A DNA stretch of 39,637 bases from Akkermansiaceae bacterium (lineage in GTDB: Bacteria > Verrucomicrobiota > Verrucomicrobiia > Verrucomicrobiales > Akkermansiaceae). The stretch covers positions 1 to 39,637 of the forward strand of contig JAKMGP010000098.1 of NCBI GenBank assembly GCA_022424905.1, written 5' to 3'. The notes beneath the pieces were generated by a model. It searched no databases. It had not been told where the DNA came from and saw only the letters and a program-made list of their open reading frames with translations. Each line of letters begins with the position of its first letter. The stretch's first letter is position 1. Made by a program: the position numbers and the translations under genes. Shown here piece after piece: positions 1 to 6,990 of this stretch.

Positions 1-128
1 GCCTTATAAACGGCCCCCATTCCTCCTTGTGCAATAAAAGCCTCCAGCTCATAGGCCGGAAAGAGGGGCTCAAGCTCTTCGAGCGTTGGAGCCACAAATT
101 CGGTGGGATTCGATTCGTCTTCGGCCAT
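1..128 (-). CDS. Serine/threonine protein kinase, N-terminal fragment (cut by window edge)
   Basis: Only the first 42 codons lie in the window. The gene starts at the ATG at 128 and runs off the left edge. After an acidic lead of about 30 residues the protein reads FIAQGGMGAVYKA. This is the glycine-rich nucleotide-binding loop of Hanks-type (PknB-like) kinases, including the valine and the start of strand 2. Such kinases phosphorylate Ser/Thr on regulatory or envelope proteins and in this phylum are often fused to membrane and repeat domains, but nothing downstream of the loop can be seen here. It lies 92 bases downstream of asd on the same strand, so co-transcription is possible. The family call rests on one motif, though a very characteristic one. 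Confidence 0.8.
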   Translation of the reverse strand, partial: MAEDESNPTEFVAPTLEELEPLFPAYELEAFIAQGGMGAVYK

Positions 129-220
129 GATGCGTAAGGTTAACAGTTGGTAAGGGGAAGGAACCCAAGTTGGTGTCGACCACCTCTCTTGTTATGTTAG
201 ATCCGAATCCCAAAAAATCA

Positions 221-1222
221 TTATAAAATTTCGGCAATTTGAACCGCGTTCAAAGCGGCCCCTTTCTTAATCTGATCGCCAACGACCCAGAGGGCGAGGG
301 CATTTGGCAAGACCTGATCCTTCCGGATTCGTCCAACTTCGCAGTCGTCATTACCCGTTGTCCCCAGTGGAACGGGGTAGATGGCCTGTTGGGGGTCGTC
401 TACTAATCGGATACCACTCCTGCCTTCAAAGCTTCTTCGGGCATTTTCAACTGAAGGATCTTTCTCAAAAATGGCCGTAATTGATATGGAGTGAGAGCGG
501 ACGACAGGGACGCGAACACAAGTGCAGGTGACTTTGAGTTCAGGGATCCCAAGAATCTTTCGGCTTTCATGGAGCATTTTTTGCTCCTCTTTGGTGTAGC
601 CAGTTTCTTGGAAGACGTCGACGTGTGGTATTACGTTGTGGGCAATTTGGTGAGGGTAAACACTTGTTTTCACGGGCTTGCCAGCAACGAGAGCCTTAAT
701 TTGCTCTTCCAATTCGATAATCCCCTGAGCTCCGCTTCCCGAGACTGCTTGGTAGGTTGAGGCAATGATTCCCTTTAAACCAAAGGCCTGATGCAGGGGG
801 GCAAGTCCCATTAAAGTGATAATGGTAGAGCAATTCGGATTTGCGATGATCTTCCGAGGGGGATTAAGAGCTTCTTTTCCATTGATCTCAGGTAGGATTA
901 GGGGGACGTCAGGATCCATCCGAAAGGCTGATGAGTTATCGATCACGATACATCCAGCGTTTGCTGCCATAGGCGCAAATTCCTTGGAAATATTGCCGCC
1001 AGCGGAAAAAAGAGCGATGTCGATGCCGTGGAACGATTCCGGCGTCAATTCTTCCACCGTGAGCTCCTTTTCCCGAAACTCCAGACGTTTGCCTGTAGAA
1101 CGAGCTGAGGCAAGCAAGGTGATTTTAGACAAGGGAAAGTTACGCTCTTCGAGGCAGGTAAGCATTTCCCGGCCGACTGCGCCGGTTGCGCCGACGATTG
1201 CTACATGAGGCTTGTTATTCAT
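221..1222 (-). CDS. asd: Aspartate-semialdehyde dehydrogenase
   Basis: 333 aa, the usual length for the family. The enzyme reduces L-aspartyl-4-phosphate to aspartate semialdehyde with NADPH in the cytoplasm. This is the branch point to lysine/diaminopimelate, threonine and methionine. Visible motifs are the N-terminal Rossmann loop GATGAVG (residues 11-17), the active-site segment NPNCSTI with the catalytic cysteine at about residue 131, the following YQAVSGSGAQG stretch, and the later RVPVVRSHS segment carrying the catalytic histidine. The ATG at 1222 puts the Rossmann strand (HVAIVGATG) at residue 6, as expected, so the start is secure. No other diaminopimelate or threonine genes are adjacent. 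Upstream, 1223-1461 is a divergent promoter region shared with the small lipoprotein genes. Confidence 0.95.
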   Translation of the reverse strand: MNNKPHVAIVGATGAVGREMLTCLEERNFPLSKITLLASARSTGKRLEFREKELTVEELTPESFHGIDIALFSAGGNISKEFAPMAANAGCIVIDNSSAFRMDPDVPLILPEINGKEALNPPRKIIANPNCSTIITLMGLAPLHQAFGLKGIIASTYQAVSGSGAQGIIELEEQIKALVAGKPVKTSVYPHQIAHNVIPHVDVFQETGYTKEEQKMLHESRKILGIPELKVTCTCVRVPVVRSHSISITAIFEKDPSVENARRSFEGRSGIRLVDDPQQAIYPVPLGTTGNDDCEVGRIRKDQVLPNALALWVVGDQIKKGAALNAVQIAEIL

Positions 1223-1343
1223 GAGAGAGCCGAGAAGCTATCGAGGTTTTTGAGTGATGCAATCCCAGTTTTAGTTGTGATTTTTGTGGGGGCTTTCCGA
1301 AAAAGGTTAGAAAAGATCACTTAACTACTTGCATGCCTTAGTG

Positions 1344-1356
1344 AGGTTATTAACCT
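1344..1356. promoter_or_regulatory. 13-base palindrome between asd and the lipoprotein genes
   Basis: AGGTTA-T-TAACCT is a perfect inverted repeat with a single central base. It lies in the divergent region between asd (start 1222, minus) and the first small lipoprotein gene (start 1462, plus). Its size and symmetry suit a dimeric repressor or activator site. No regulator can be assigned from sequence alone, and a single palindrome of this length in an AT-rich spacer can occur by chance. Confidence 0.3.
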
Positions 1357-1461
1357 TAAGCCAGCTCGGAGCGGTAGCTGCAACTCAGTAGCCGAACCTG
1401 ATTTCAGGAAAATTTTAGATTTTTTTCCGCGCAAAGAACAAAATAAAAAAAAGAAAAAACA

Positions 1462-1584
1462 ATGAAAATTGCTACCATCCTCGGCCTGATCGCAGCTCTT
1501 GCTGGCTTCTCCCTCACTTCTTGCAGTGTTCTCCCAGCAGAAGCACCAGCAGCTCCTACTCCTATCGTTATCCCTGACAAGTAA
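1462..1584 (+). CDS. Tiny predicted lipoprotein (40 aa)
   Basis: A 40-codon gene beginning MKIATILGLIAALAGFSLTSC. It has a Lys at position 3, a hydrophobic core and a type II signal peptidase lipobox (LTSC, Cys 21). The mature part is only about 20 residues, rich in Ala and Pro and ending PIVIPDK. It would be a short lipid-anchored peptide of the envelope, similar in scale to entericidins or Lpp-type peptides but without recognisable homology. A purine-rich stretch precedes the ATG but there is no clean Shine-Dalgarno. It is followed 86 bases later by a second small lipoprotein with a similar signal peptide, so the two may be a duplicated or co-transcribed pair. Function unknown. Confidence 0.65.
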   Translation: MKIATILGLIAALAGFSLTSCSVLPAEAPAAPTPIVIPDK

Positions 1585-1592
1585 TCTTGTCA

Positions 1593-1612
1593 GCTTAAAG
1601 AAAGGTTTAAGC
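1593..1612 (+). other. Intergenic hairpin between the two small lipoprotein genes
   Basis: GCTTAAA and TTTAAGC form a perfect 7-bp stem around the loop GAAAGG, nine bases after the first lipoprotein stop codon. There is no U-tract, so it is not a good intrinsic terminator. It could stabilise the 3' end of the upstream message or set the ratio of the two peptides. That role is inferred from position only. Confidence 0.35.
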
Positions 1613-1670
1613 CGATGGTAATCCTTCGTGGATGTGGTCGTGCTCAGCCCTCAATTCCAATTCTAAAAAT

Positions 1671-1895
1671 ATGAAATTTGTTAAAATTCTTGCAGTTGCT
1701 TCATTTGCAGTTGCTTCTCTTGGCCTTAGCTCCTGCGGTTGCTGCTCTGGTGAGGCCCCCCTTCCGTCACTTCGTCGCCTTCCTAGTTTCAAGGATATTC
1801 CTGTGGGACAAGATGCTCCGGCTGCCAAGGAAGCTGCTTCAGCTGACGACTCATCTGATGAGACGAGTGAAGTGCCCGTTCAGGCGGAGAAGTAA
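1671..1895 (+). CDS. Small predicted lipoprotein with Cys-rich start (74 aa)
   Basis: The start is placed at the ATG at 1671, because a longer in-frame version would put 13 non-signal residues ahead of a classic signal peptide. The protein opens MKFVKILAVASFAVASLGLS and reaches the lipobox LSSC with Cys 22, the predicted lipidated residue. The next residues, GCC, add two more cysteines. The mature region is about 50 aa, Pro/Ala-rich then strongly acidic (DDSSDETSE), and looks unstructured. It belongs with the 40-aa lipoprotein just upstream and is followed by a strong terminator. The family is not recognised. Membrane localisation is predicted with fair confidence; the role is unknown. Confidence 0.65.
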   Translation: MKFVKILAVASFAVASLGLSSCGCCSGEAPLPSLRRLPSFKDIPVGQDAPAAKEAASADDSSDETSEVPVQAEK

Positions 1896-1921
1896 GTCGC
1901 GAGTCTACTCGATATCTCAAG

Positions 1922-1953
1922 AGAGCCAGGGTGCTGCCCATGGCTCTTTTTTT
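1922..1953 (+). terminator. Intrinsic terminator after the small lipoprotein genes
   Basis: AGAGCCA (1922-1928) pairs with TGGCTCT (1941-1947) around a 12-base loop, followed by a run of T to 1953. It lies 27 bases after the lipoprotein stop and just before the convergent DUF1501 gene end, so it ends plus-strand transcription. Confidence 0.85.
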
Positions 1954-1960
1954 GTTCAGC

Positions 1961-3409
1961 TTAGGCTAGGATTGGCTTTACGACATGACCTTCAACATCT
2001 GTCAGTCGATAGTGACGCCCCTGAAATCGATAAGTTAGCTTTTCGTGATTGATTCCGAGGAGGTGGAGTAGTGTCGCCTGAAAATCGTGCACGTGAACAG
2101 GATTATTGGCTACGTTGAATCCAATATCGTCTGATTCTCCATAGGTGATCCCGGGCTTTACTCCACCGCCAGCCATCCAGATGGTAAAGGCATAGGGGTG
2201 ATGATCTCGGCCCCACCGAGAACGGTTGTCAAAATTCCCCTGAAGGAAGGGCGTGCGGCCAAATTCGCCTCCCCAAATTACGAGAGTTTCGTCGAGAAGT
2301 CCTCGTTGCTTCAGATCTCGAACGAGAGCTGCAGAGGGTTGGTCTGTGTCACGGCACTGGTTATAAAGTTCGGTCGTTAGAGAATTATGCTGGTCCCAAC
2401 CAGCGTGCATTAATTGAACATAGCGGGTCCCTCGTTCGAGGAGTCGCCGGGTTAGCAGGCAATTGCGTGCAAAACTCCCAGGTTCATGAACTTGGGGGCC
2501 ATAGAGATCGAGAGTCGATTTTGACTCACCGGAAATATCGGCTAATTCCGGGACGCTTGTTTGCATGCGATACGCCATTTCATACTGGGAGATACGAGTT
2601 TGAATCTCGGGATCACCGACAGTGTCATATTTACGCTGATTCAAATCTGCGATTCCATCGAGCATTTGGCGTCGAAGTTGAGGGCTAATTCCAGTCGGGT
2701 TATTAAGGTAGAGAACAGGGCTGCCTCCGGCACGGAGCTTTACGCCCTGGTGGCGCGAAGGAAGAAACCCGGAAGACCAATACGAGTCGTAGAATATTTG
2801 GCCACAGCTCGTCCCTTTTGATACCGAGGTCATAACCACAAAGGTTGGAAGATTTTCGTTCATCGATCCCAGACCATAAGAAAGCCATGATCCTAGCGTA
2901 GGCCGTGAGGGGAGTTGAAATCCGGAGAGGAAAAAGTTGATTGCCGGTGCATGATTTACTTGCTGAGTATGCATACTCTTGATGAAGCAAAGATCATCGG
3001 CGATTTTGGCGGTGTGAGGCATAAATGCGCTGACCGTGGCACCGGATTCACCGTGCTTCTTAAAAGGTTCGACAGGCGCCAATAATCGACGCTTTTCCGC
3101 GGCGGCGGACATGGTCGAAAAGCGCTTTCCCTTCATGTAGGATTCAGGAACCTTTTCACTGTGGAGTTTAGCGAGTTTGGGTTTGTGATCAAATAGCTCT
3201 AGGTGACTTGGGGCCCCATTTTGGAAAAGATAAACGACACGCTTTGCCTTTGGCGCAATTGCTTGAGCTGCCTCAAGGATGCGGTCTTCTGAAGCTGAGG
3301 CGTTATTATTTAGAAGGTGAATGAGAGCTGGGATGCCCAGACCTGTTGCGGCTTTCCCGAAGAAGTGGCGACGATTCGAGAGGAGTTGAGATTCAAAAAT
3401 CGGATTCAT
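1961..3409 (-). CDS. DUF1501 family protein with Tat signal
   Basis: 482 aa. The N-terminus carries a twin-arginine motif (NRRHFFGKAATGLG, residues 12-25) and then a hydrophobic stretch, so it should be exported folded. The body fits the DUF1501 family, an alkaline-phosphatase/sulfatase-like fold abundant in Planctomycetes and Verrucomicrobia. Visible blocks include QNGAPSHLELFDHKP, VNHAPAINFFLSG, HAGWDQHNS and IWGGEFGRTPF, the histidine- and aspartate-rich segments expected to form a metal site. Its ATG follows the stop of the upstream DUF1549/DUF1553 gene by two bases. This pairing is widely conserved in the phylum and is usually thought to serve polysaccharide breakdown or uptake. The biochemical reaction is not established. 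Confidence 0.85.
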   Translation of the reverse strand: MNPIFESQLLSNRRHFFGKAATGLGIPALIHLLNNNASASEDRILEAAQAIAPKAKRVVYLFQNGAPSHLELFDHKPKLAKLHSEKVPESYMKGKRFSTMSAAAEKRRLLAPVEPFKKHGESGATVSAFMPHTAKIADDLCFIKSMHTQQVNHAPAINFFLSGFQLPSRPTLGSWLSYGLGSMNENLPTFVVMTSVSKGTSCGQIFYDSYWSSGFLPSRHQGVKLRAGGSPVLYLNNPTGISPQLRRQMLDGIADLNQRKYDTVGDPEIQTRISQYEMAYRMQTSVPELADISGESKSTLDLYGPQVHEPGSFARNCLLTRRLLERGTRYVQLMHAGWDQHNSLTTELYNQCRDTDQPSAALVRDLKQRGLLDETLVIWGGEFGRTPFLQGNFDNRSRWGRDHHPYAFTIWMAGGGVKPGITYGESDDIGFNVANNPVHVHDFQATLLHLLGINHEKLTYRFQGRHYRLTDVEGHVVKPILA

Positions 3410-3411
3410 GG

Positions 3412-6400
3412 CTATTCCTTGGTGAGAGCTTCATCCGTGTTAAGAAGCGAGAGAATGGTTGAAGTGAGGGAGGCTTGTTCAAGAGGTTTGATTTGATCTG
3501 TGATAGCAAGCTCTCCGATCGAGAGTAGTGCGGTTGCTTCTGCCGGATTTTGTTTGTAATGAATGCGAGACGCTTCATGCATGCGCCTGACAACGGTGAG
3601 TTCTCCTTTGCTTGGGTCACGAGCGGTGATCAATTTGAAAGCGGTTTTGAGGATAGAGTCTGGGCCGATTTCGTGGGCCCGGTAGGCAATTCCACGTGCC
3701 GCTTCGAGATAGAGTGGGTCATTCAAAGTTGCCAAGGCGTGAAGGGGGGAGTTTGTATTGTAGATACCGACTTCACAGCTCTCGCGCTTAGCATTGTCGA
3801 AAATCATGGGTGGTGCTGAGATTCGGCGCCAGAAAGTGTAAAGGGTACGTCTTCTCAAATTGTCGCCGGTATCCGGAGTATACTTCTTTTTACCAAAGGT
3901 CACCTCGGACCAGAGGCCCTGTGGTTGCCAGGGCTTGACTGGAGTTCCTCCGATCTGTCGGATAAGCCGTCCGGAGAGCGAAAGAGCCTGATCTCGTATC
4001 ATCCAAGAAGGAAGGCGGTAGCGGGGAGCCCGCGCAAGGAGCCTGTTTTCGGGGTCTCTTTCAAGAGCAAGGGAATCAACCTTCGAGGATTGTTGATAGA
4101 CTTCGCTGGTCACAATAGTTTTGATGAGCTTCTTGAAATCCCAACCAGATTGTATGAAATCGGCGGATAACCAGTCGAGAAGTTTGGGGTGAATCGGAAT
4201 CTCTGATTGCACACCAAGATCTTCTGGTGATTTAATCAGGCCGATACCGAAAAGTTCCTGCCAGATCCGATTAACTGTGACTCTTGAGGTGAGAGGGTGA
4301 TCTGGCGAAACCAACCAACGGGCCAGGTCGAGGCGATCGTGACTTTCTTTTTCCGGCAGTGGGGGCAGCAGCTCAGGTGTCGTGGCTTCAACTTCCTTTC
4401 CCGGCGCTTGATAAGAACCTACTGCTAGGATGTGGGTTTTTCTCCTATCCTTACGATCTTCCATAACCATGACGCGCGGAGCTCCTTTCTTGATTGTGCT
4501 AATTTGGGCTTCTAGGGAGGTGATGTCAGTGGACATGTTTTGGTATGCACTGCGAGTTGCAAGGAATGCCGTGGTCAGTCTTTGATCTTGCTCCTGACTA
4601 CGTTGGCTGGGTGCTATTGTGAGTAGTTGTATGATTCTTTGGTCATCCTCCTCGAGTGAAGGCTTTGCGATGTCCGTCACAGAAATTTTAAAACGACCGA
4701 TATAGTGTTGGTCATGCTGAGAATAGTGGCGAAGGGTTATTTTGAGTTGGTCTCCTTCTCGAGCTGTCAGTGGTTGACTGAGATGGAATAAAGCTGCGTG
4801 ATCACGATCAATCGAAGTTCCATTGAAGACGGCCCACCCCGTCGTATTTCCGGCCTTTAGGGCGTTAGCAATTTTGTAGGAACCCTGCTCAAAAGTTGCG
4901 ATGGGTCGTTCAAGATCAAGGAGCTGAATCGGCTTACCTTTGCGAATGAGGTGAGCTTCAAATCCAGTCATGACGAAGTTACCACTATCCGAGCGAGCAA
5001 TGCCGCCTTTGGTCATCGAGGGATGGCGAAGAGCATCCAATCGAAGCGCAGAGATTTTTCCAATTGGAAGTGGTGCCGTGAATTGCAAGGTCGCTTTTTC
5101 GGGATTGCTCCCGGAGCTCAGGATCGATTGATCTGGGAGGTGTTCAAACTTTAATCCCAGGTCGCTCGCTATGATGGAACTCGCTCTCAGGCTTGTCCAT
5201 TGCGAGTTTTGTTGGCGTTGGTCTTCTTCCCACAATTTTCGTTGGGGAGCAAGTTTAGCGGCTAGGGCCTTTTGCTTTATCTGGATTTTGGCGATCTCAC
5301 TCTGAAGCGCTTTTACTTTATCGATTTGTTGTTGACTGGGGACTTCGAGAACAGGTTTGGTCTGCGGATCTCCACCACTGCCATTGACCGGGGTTTGATT
5401 AAAGAATGCTGTGAGCGAATAGTATTCTTTTTGGCTAAGCGGATCATATTTATGATCGTGACATCGGCAGCAATTAAAGGTGAGACCCATCCAAACAGTG
5501 CCGACAGTTTCCGTCATATCAAAGACGTAGTTGACGCGATTTTCCTCAGGAATTGAACCGCCCTCGCCGTTAATGGCGTGATTTCTTAGGAAACCGGTCG
5601 CAAGCTTTTGTTCCAAGGTGGCGTTAGGAAGTAGGTCGCCGGCAATTTGCCAGATGGTAAAGTCATCGTAGGGCAGATTACGATTGATCGCATCGATAAC
5701 CCAATCTCGCCATGGCCACATTGTGCGCTCGCGGTCGCCTTGGAAACCGTTTGAGTCGGCGTAGCGCGCCGCATCTAGCCAGGGCCAAGCAAAACGTTCT
5801 CCGAATGCCGGGTCGGCAAGATATTTGTCAATAAGTTGTTCCCAAGCACCAGGGGATTTGTCCTCCATAAAGGTCGAAACCTCTTCGGGGGTGGGAGGTA
5901 GGCCTCGGAGATCAAATGAAAGTCGCCGAATTAGGGTTTCTTTGGAGGCACGTGGGGAAAGGTCCACTTCGAGGGTTTTCAGTTTTTGCCTTACCAAGGA
6001 ATCGAGGGGGTGTGCGGAAAGGTTAGGAAGGTCTGGTTTTTTTACGGGTATGAAAGTCCAATGTTCTTCGTACTTTGCTCCTTCTTTAATCCAGTGATGA
6101 ATTAGTTTTTTCTCCTCAGCGTCCAGTTTCAATAGATGATCGGGCGGAGGCATGATGTCATCTGGATCGTCGGAAGTGATGCGCTTCCAGACGAGTGAGC
6201 CTTCAGGATCGCCGGGAAGAATAGCCGACCCCGATTTTCGCTTAGCAAAGGCTCCTTCAGATGTGTCGAGTCTTAGATTTGCTTCTCGTGAGTTTGAGTC
6301 GAAACCATGGCAGCTAAAGCAATGGTCTGATAGGAGAGGCCGGATATGGCTGTTGAAGCCTATGGGGCCTCCAGTGGCAGTAGCCAAAAGGGTGGGAATG

Positions 6401-6417
6401 AAGAGATACTTTAACAT
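3412..6417 (-). CDS. Planctomycete-type cytochrome c / DUF1549 / DUF1553 protein
   Basis: 1001 aa, exported (hydrophobic start MLKYLFIPTLLATATG). Domain order: a PSCyt1-like cytochrome c module with the haem motif CFSCH near residue 35 and a distal Met-containing DDIMPPP; a DUF1549 (PSCyt2) domain beginning around LSFDLRGLPPTPEEV and containing a second CxxCH (CCRCHDHKYDP); a central insert of about 250 residues with a coiled coil (near 365-400) and a beta-rich, CBM-like stretch; and a C-terminal DUF1553 (PSD1) domain including LARWLVSPDHPLTSRVTVNR. It is the first gene of a two-gene unit with the DUF1501 gene, separated by two bases. Members are linked to complex-polysaccharide use in this superphylum. 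Electron transfer by the haem domain is inferred from the motif. Confidence 0.88.
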   Translation of the reverse strand: MLKYLFIPTLLATATGGPIGFNSHIRPLLSDHCFSCHGFDSNSREANLRLDTSEGAFAKRKSGSAILPGDPEGSLVWKRITSDDPDDIMPPPDHLLKLDAEEKKLIHHWIKEGAKYEEHWTFIPVKKPDLPNLSAHPLDSLVRQKLKTLEVDLSPRASKETLIRRLSFDLRGLPPTPEEVSTFMEDKSPGAWEQLIDKYLADPAFGERFAWPWLDAARYADSNGFQGDRERTMWPWRDWVIDAINRNLPYDDFTIWQIAGDLLPNATLEQKLATGFLRNHAINGEGGSIPEENRVNYVFDMTETVGTVWMGLTFNCCRCHDHKYDPLSQKEYYSLTAFFNQTPVNGSGGDPQTKPVLEVPSQQQIDKVKALQSEIAKIQIKQKALAAKLAPQRKLWEEDQRQQNSQWTSLRASSIIASDLGLKFEHLPDQSILSSGSNPEKATLQFTAPLPIGKISALRLDALRHPSMTKGGIARSDSGNFVMTGFEAHLIRKGKPIQLLDLERPIATFEQGSYKIANALKAGNTTGWAVFNGTSIDRDHAALFHLSQPLTAREGDQLKITLRHYSQHDQHYIGRFKISVTDIAKPSLEEDDQRIIQLLTIAPSQRSQEQDQRLTTAFLATRSAYQNMSTDITSLEAQISTIKKGAPRVMVMEDRKDRRKTHILAVGSYQAPGKEVEATTPELLPPLPEKESHDRLDLARWLVSPDHPLTSRVTVNRIWQELFGIGLIKSPEDLGVQSEIPIHPKLLDWLSADFIQSGWDFKKLIKTIVTSEVYQQSSKVDSLALERDPENRLLARAPRYRLPSWMIRDQALSLSGRLIRQIGGTPVKPWQPQGLWSEVTFGKKKYTPDTGDNLRRRTLYTFWRRISAPPMIFDNAKRESCEVGIYNTNSPLHALATLNDPLYLEAARGIAYRAHEIGPDSILKTAFKLITARDPSKGELTVVRRMHEASRIHYKQNPAEATALLSIGELAITDQIKPLEQASLTSTILSLLNTDEALTKE

Positions 6418-6990
6418 TGAGCTAAAATCGAGGGGAGAGGCAGCTTTTCCAAATTTGAGGGGTCTTACAAATTTGCTGAGATGACCCTTGTTTTACGGTA
6501 AAGAAGTTAAGTGTCTTTCTTGAGGGAGTGGGATTAGTAGGATGGGCAAAGGGCTACTTTAAAAAATTTTCTGGAGCTTTAGGCTTGTCCATCAAGGTGT
6601 TTCTCTTTGTTTCTTAGAGTTAAGGTAACATGGGGTGGTTGCCCCAAATTGTCATTCCGGCTAATTGTCCGATCTTGGCGCCTGGAGTTCAAATATTCCA
6701 GTAATGAGGTTTGTAAGAAGCTAGAGAGGTGAGGATCGCTAATTTTGATGATTCCAGTTTTTATTTTCGAAGCTAATACGGTGAGGATCAGAATCAGCAG
6801 CGAAGTGGAAATATTATTTTGCGAAGCGTAGAGAAAAAGTAATCAGGAAGCTGGCAGCAGGTTTTTGGAGGTTTTTGGAGCAAGTAGGTCGAGGAAATCT
6901 ACTAAGTGGAGGTGGAGAGGCGGAAATTGTGCGAATTTGGCAAATATTTTCGGATTTTCGGCTTATCGGGGCTGCCAATCGGATCTATAC
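6418..6990. other. Long intergenic leader before the secretin operon
   Basis: 573 bases with no convincing gene. An in-frame extension of the secretin ORF back to 6865 exists, but its first 42 residues look like translated non-coding DNA. The region holds a 5-bp hairpin (TGGGG 6631-6635, CCCCA 6642-6646), two copies of GTGAGGATC about 50 bases apart, and a perfect 10-base tandem duplication (GTTTTTGGAG, 6861-6880). It probably carries the divergent promoters for the DUF1549/DUF1553 gene and the secretin operon. I could not assign -35/-10 boxes with confidence. Confidence 0.5.
6861..6880 (+). repeat. 10-base tandem duplication
   Basis: GTTTTTGGAG occurs twice, back to back, about 110 bases upstream of the secretin start. 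The two copies are identical. It could be a recent slippage product or a doubled binding site in the leader of the operon. Confidence 0.6.

Noticed and set aside
1360-1410. A possible tRNA-like fold around GCGGTAGCTGCAACTCAGTAGC
   Set aside because: No complete cloverleaf, anticodon arm or TPsiC loop can be drawn.
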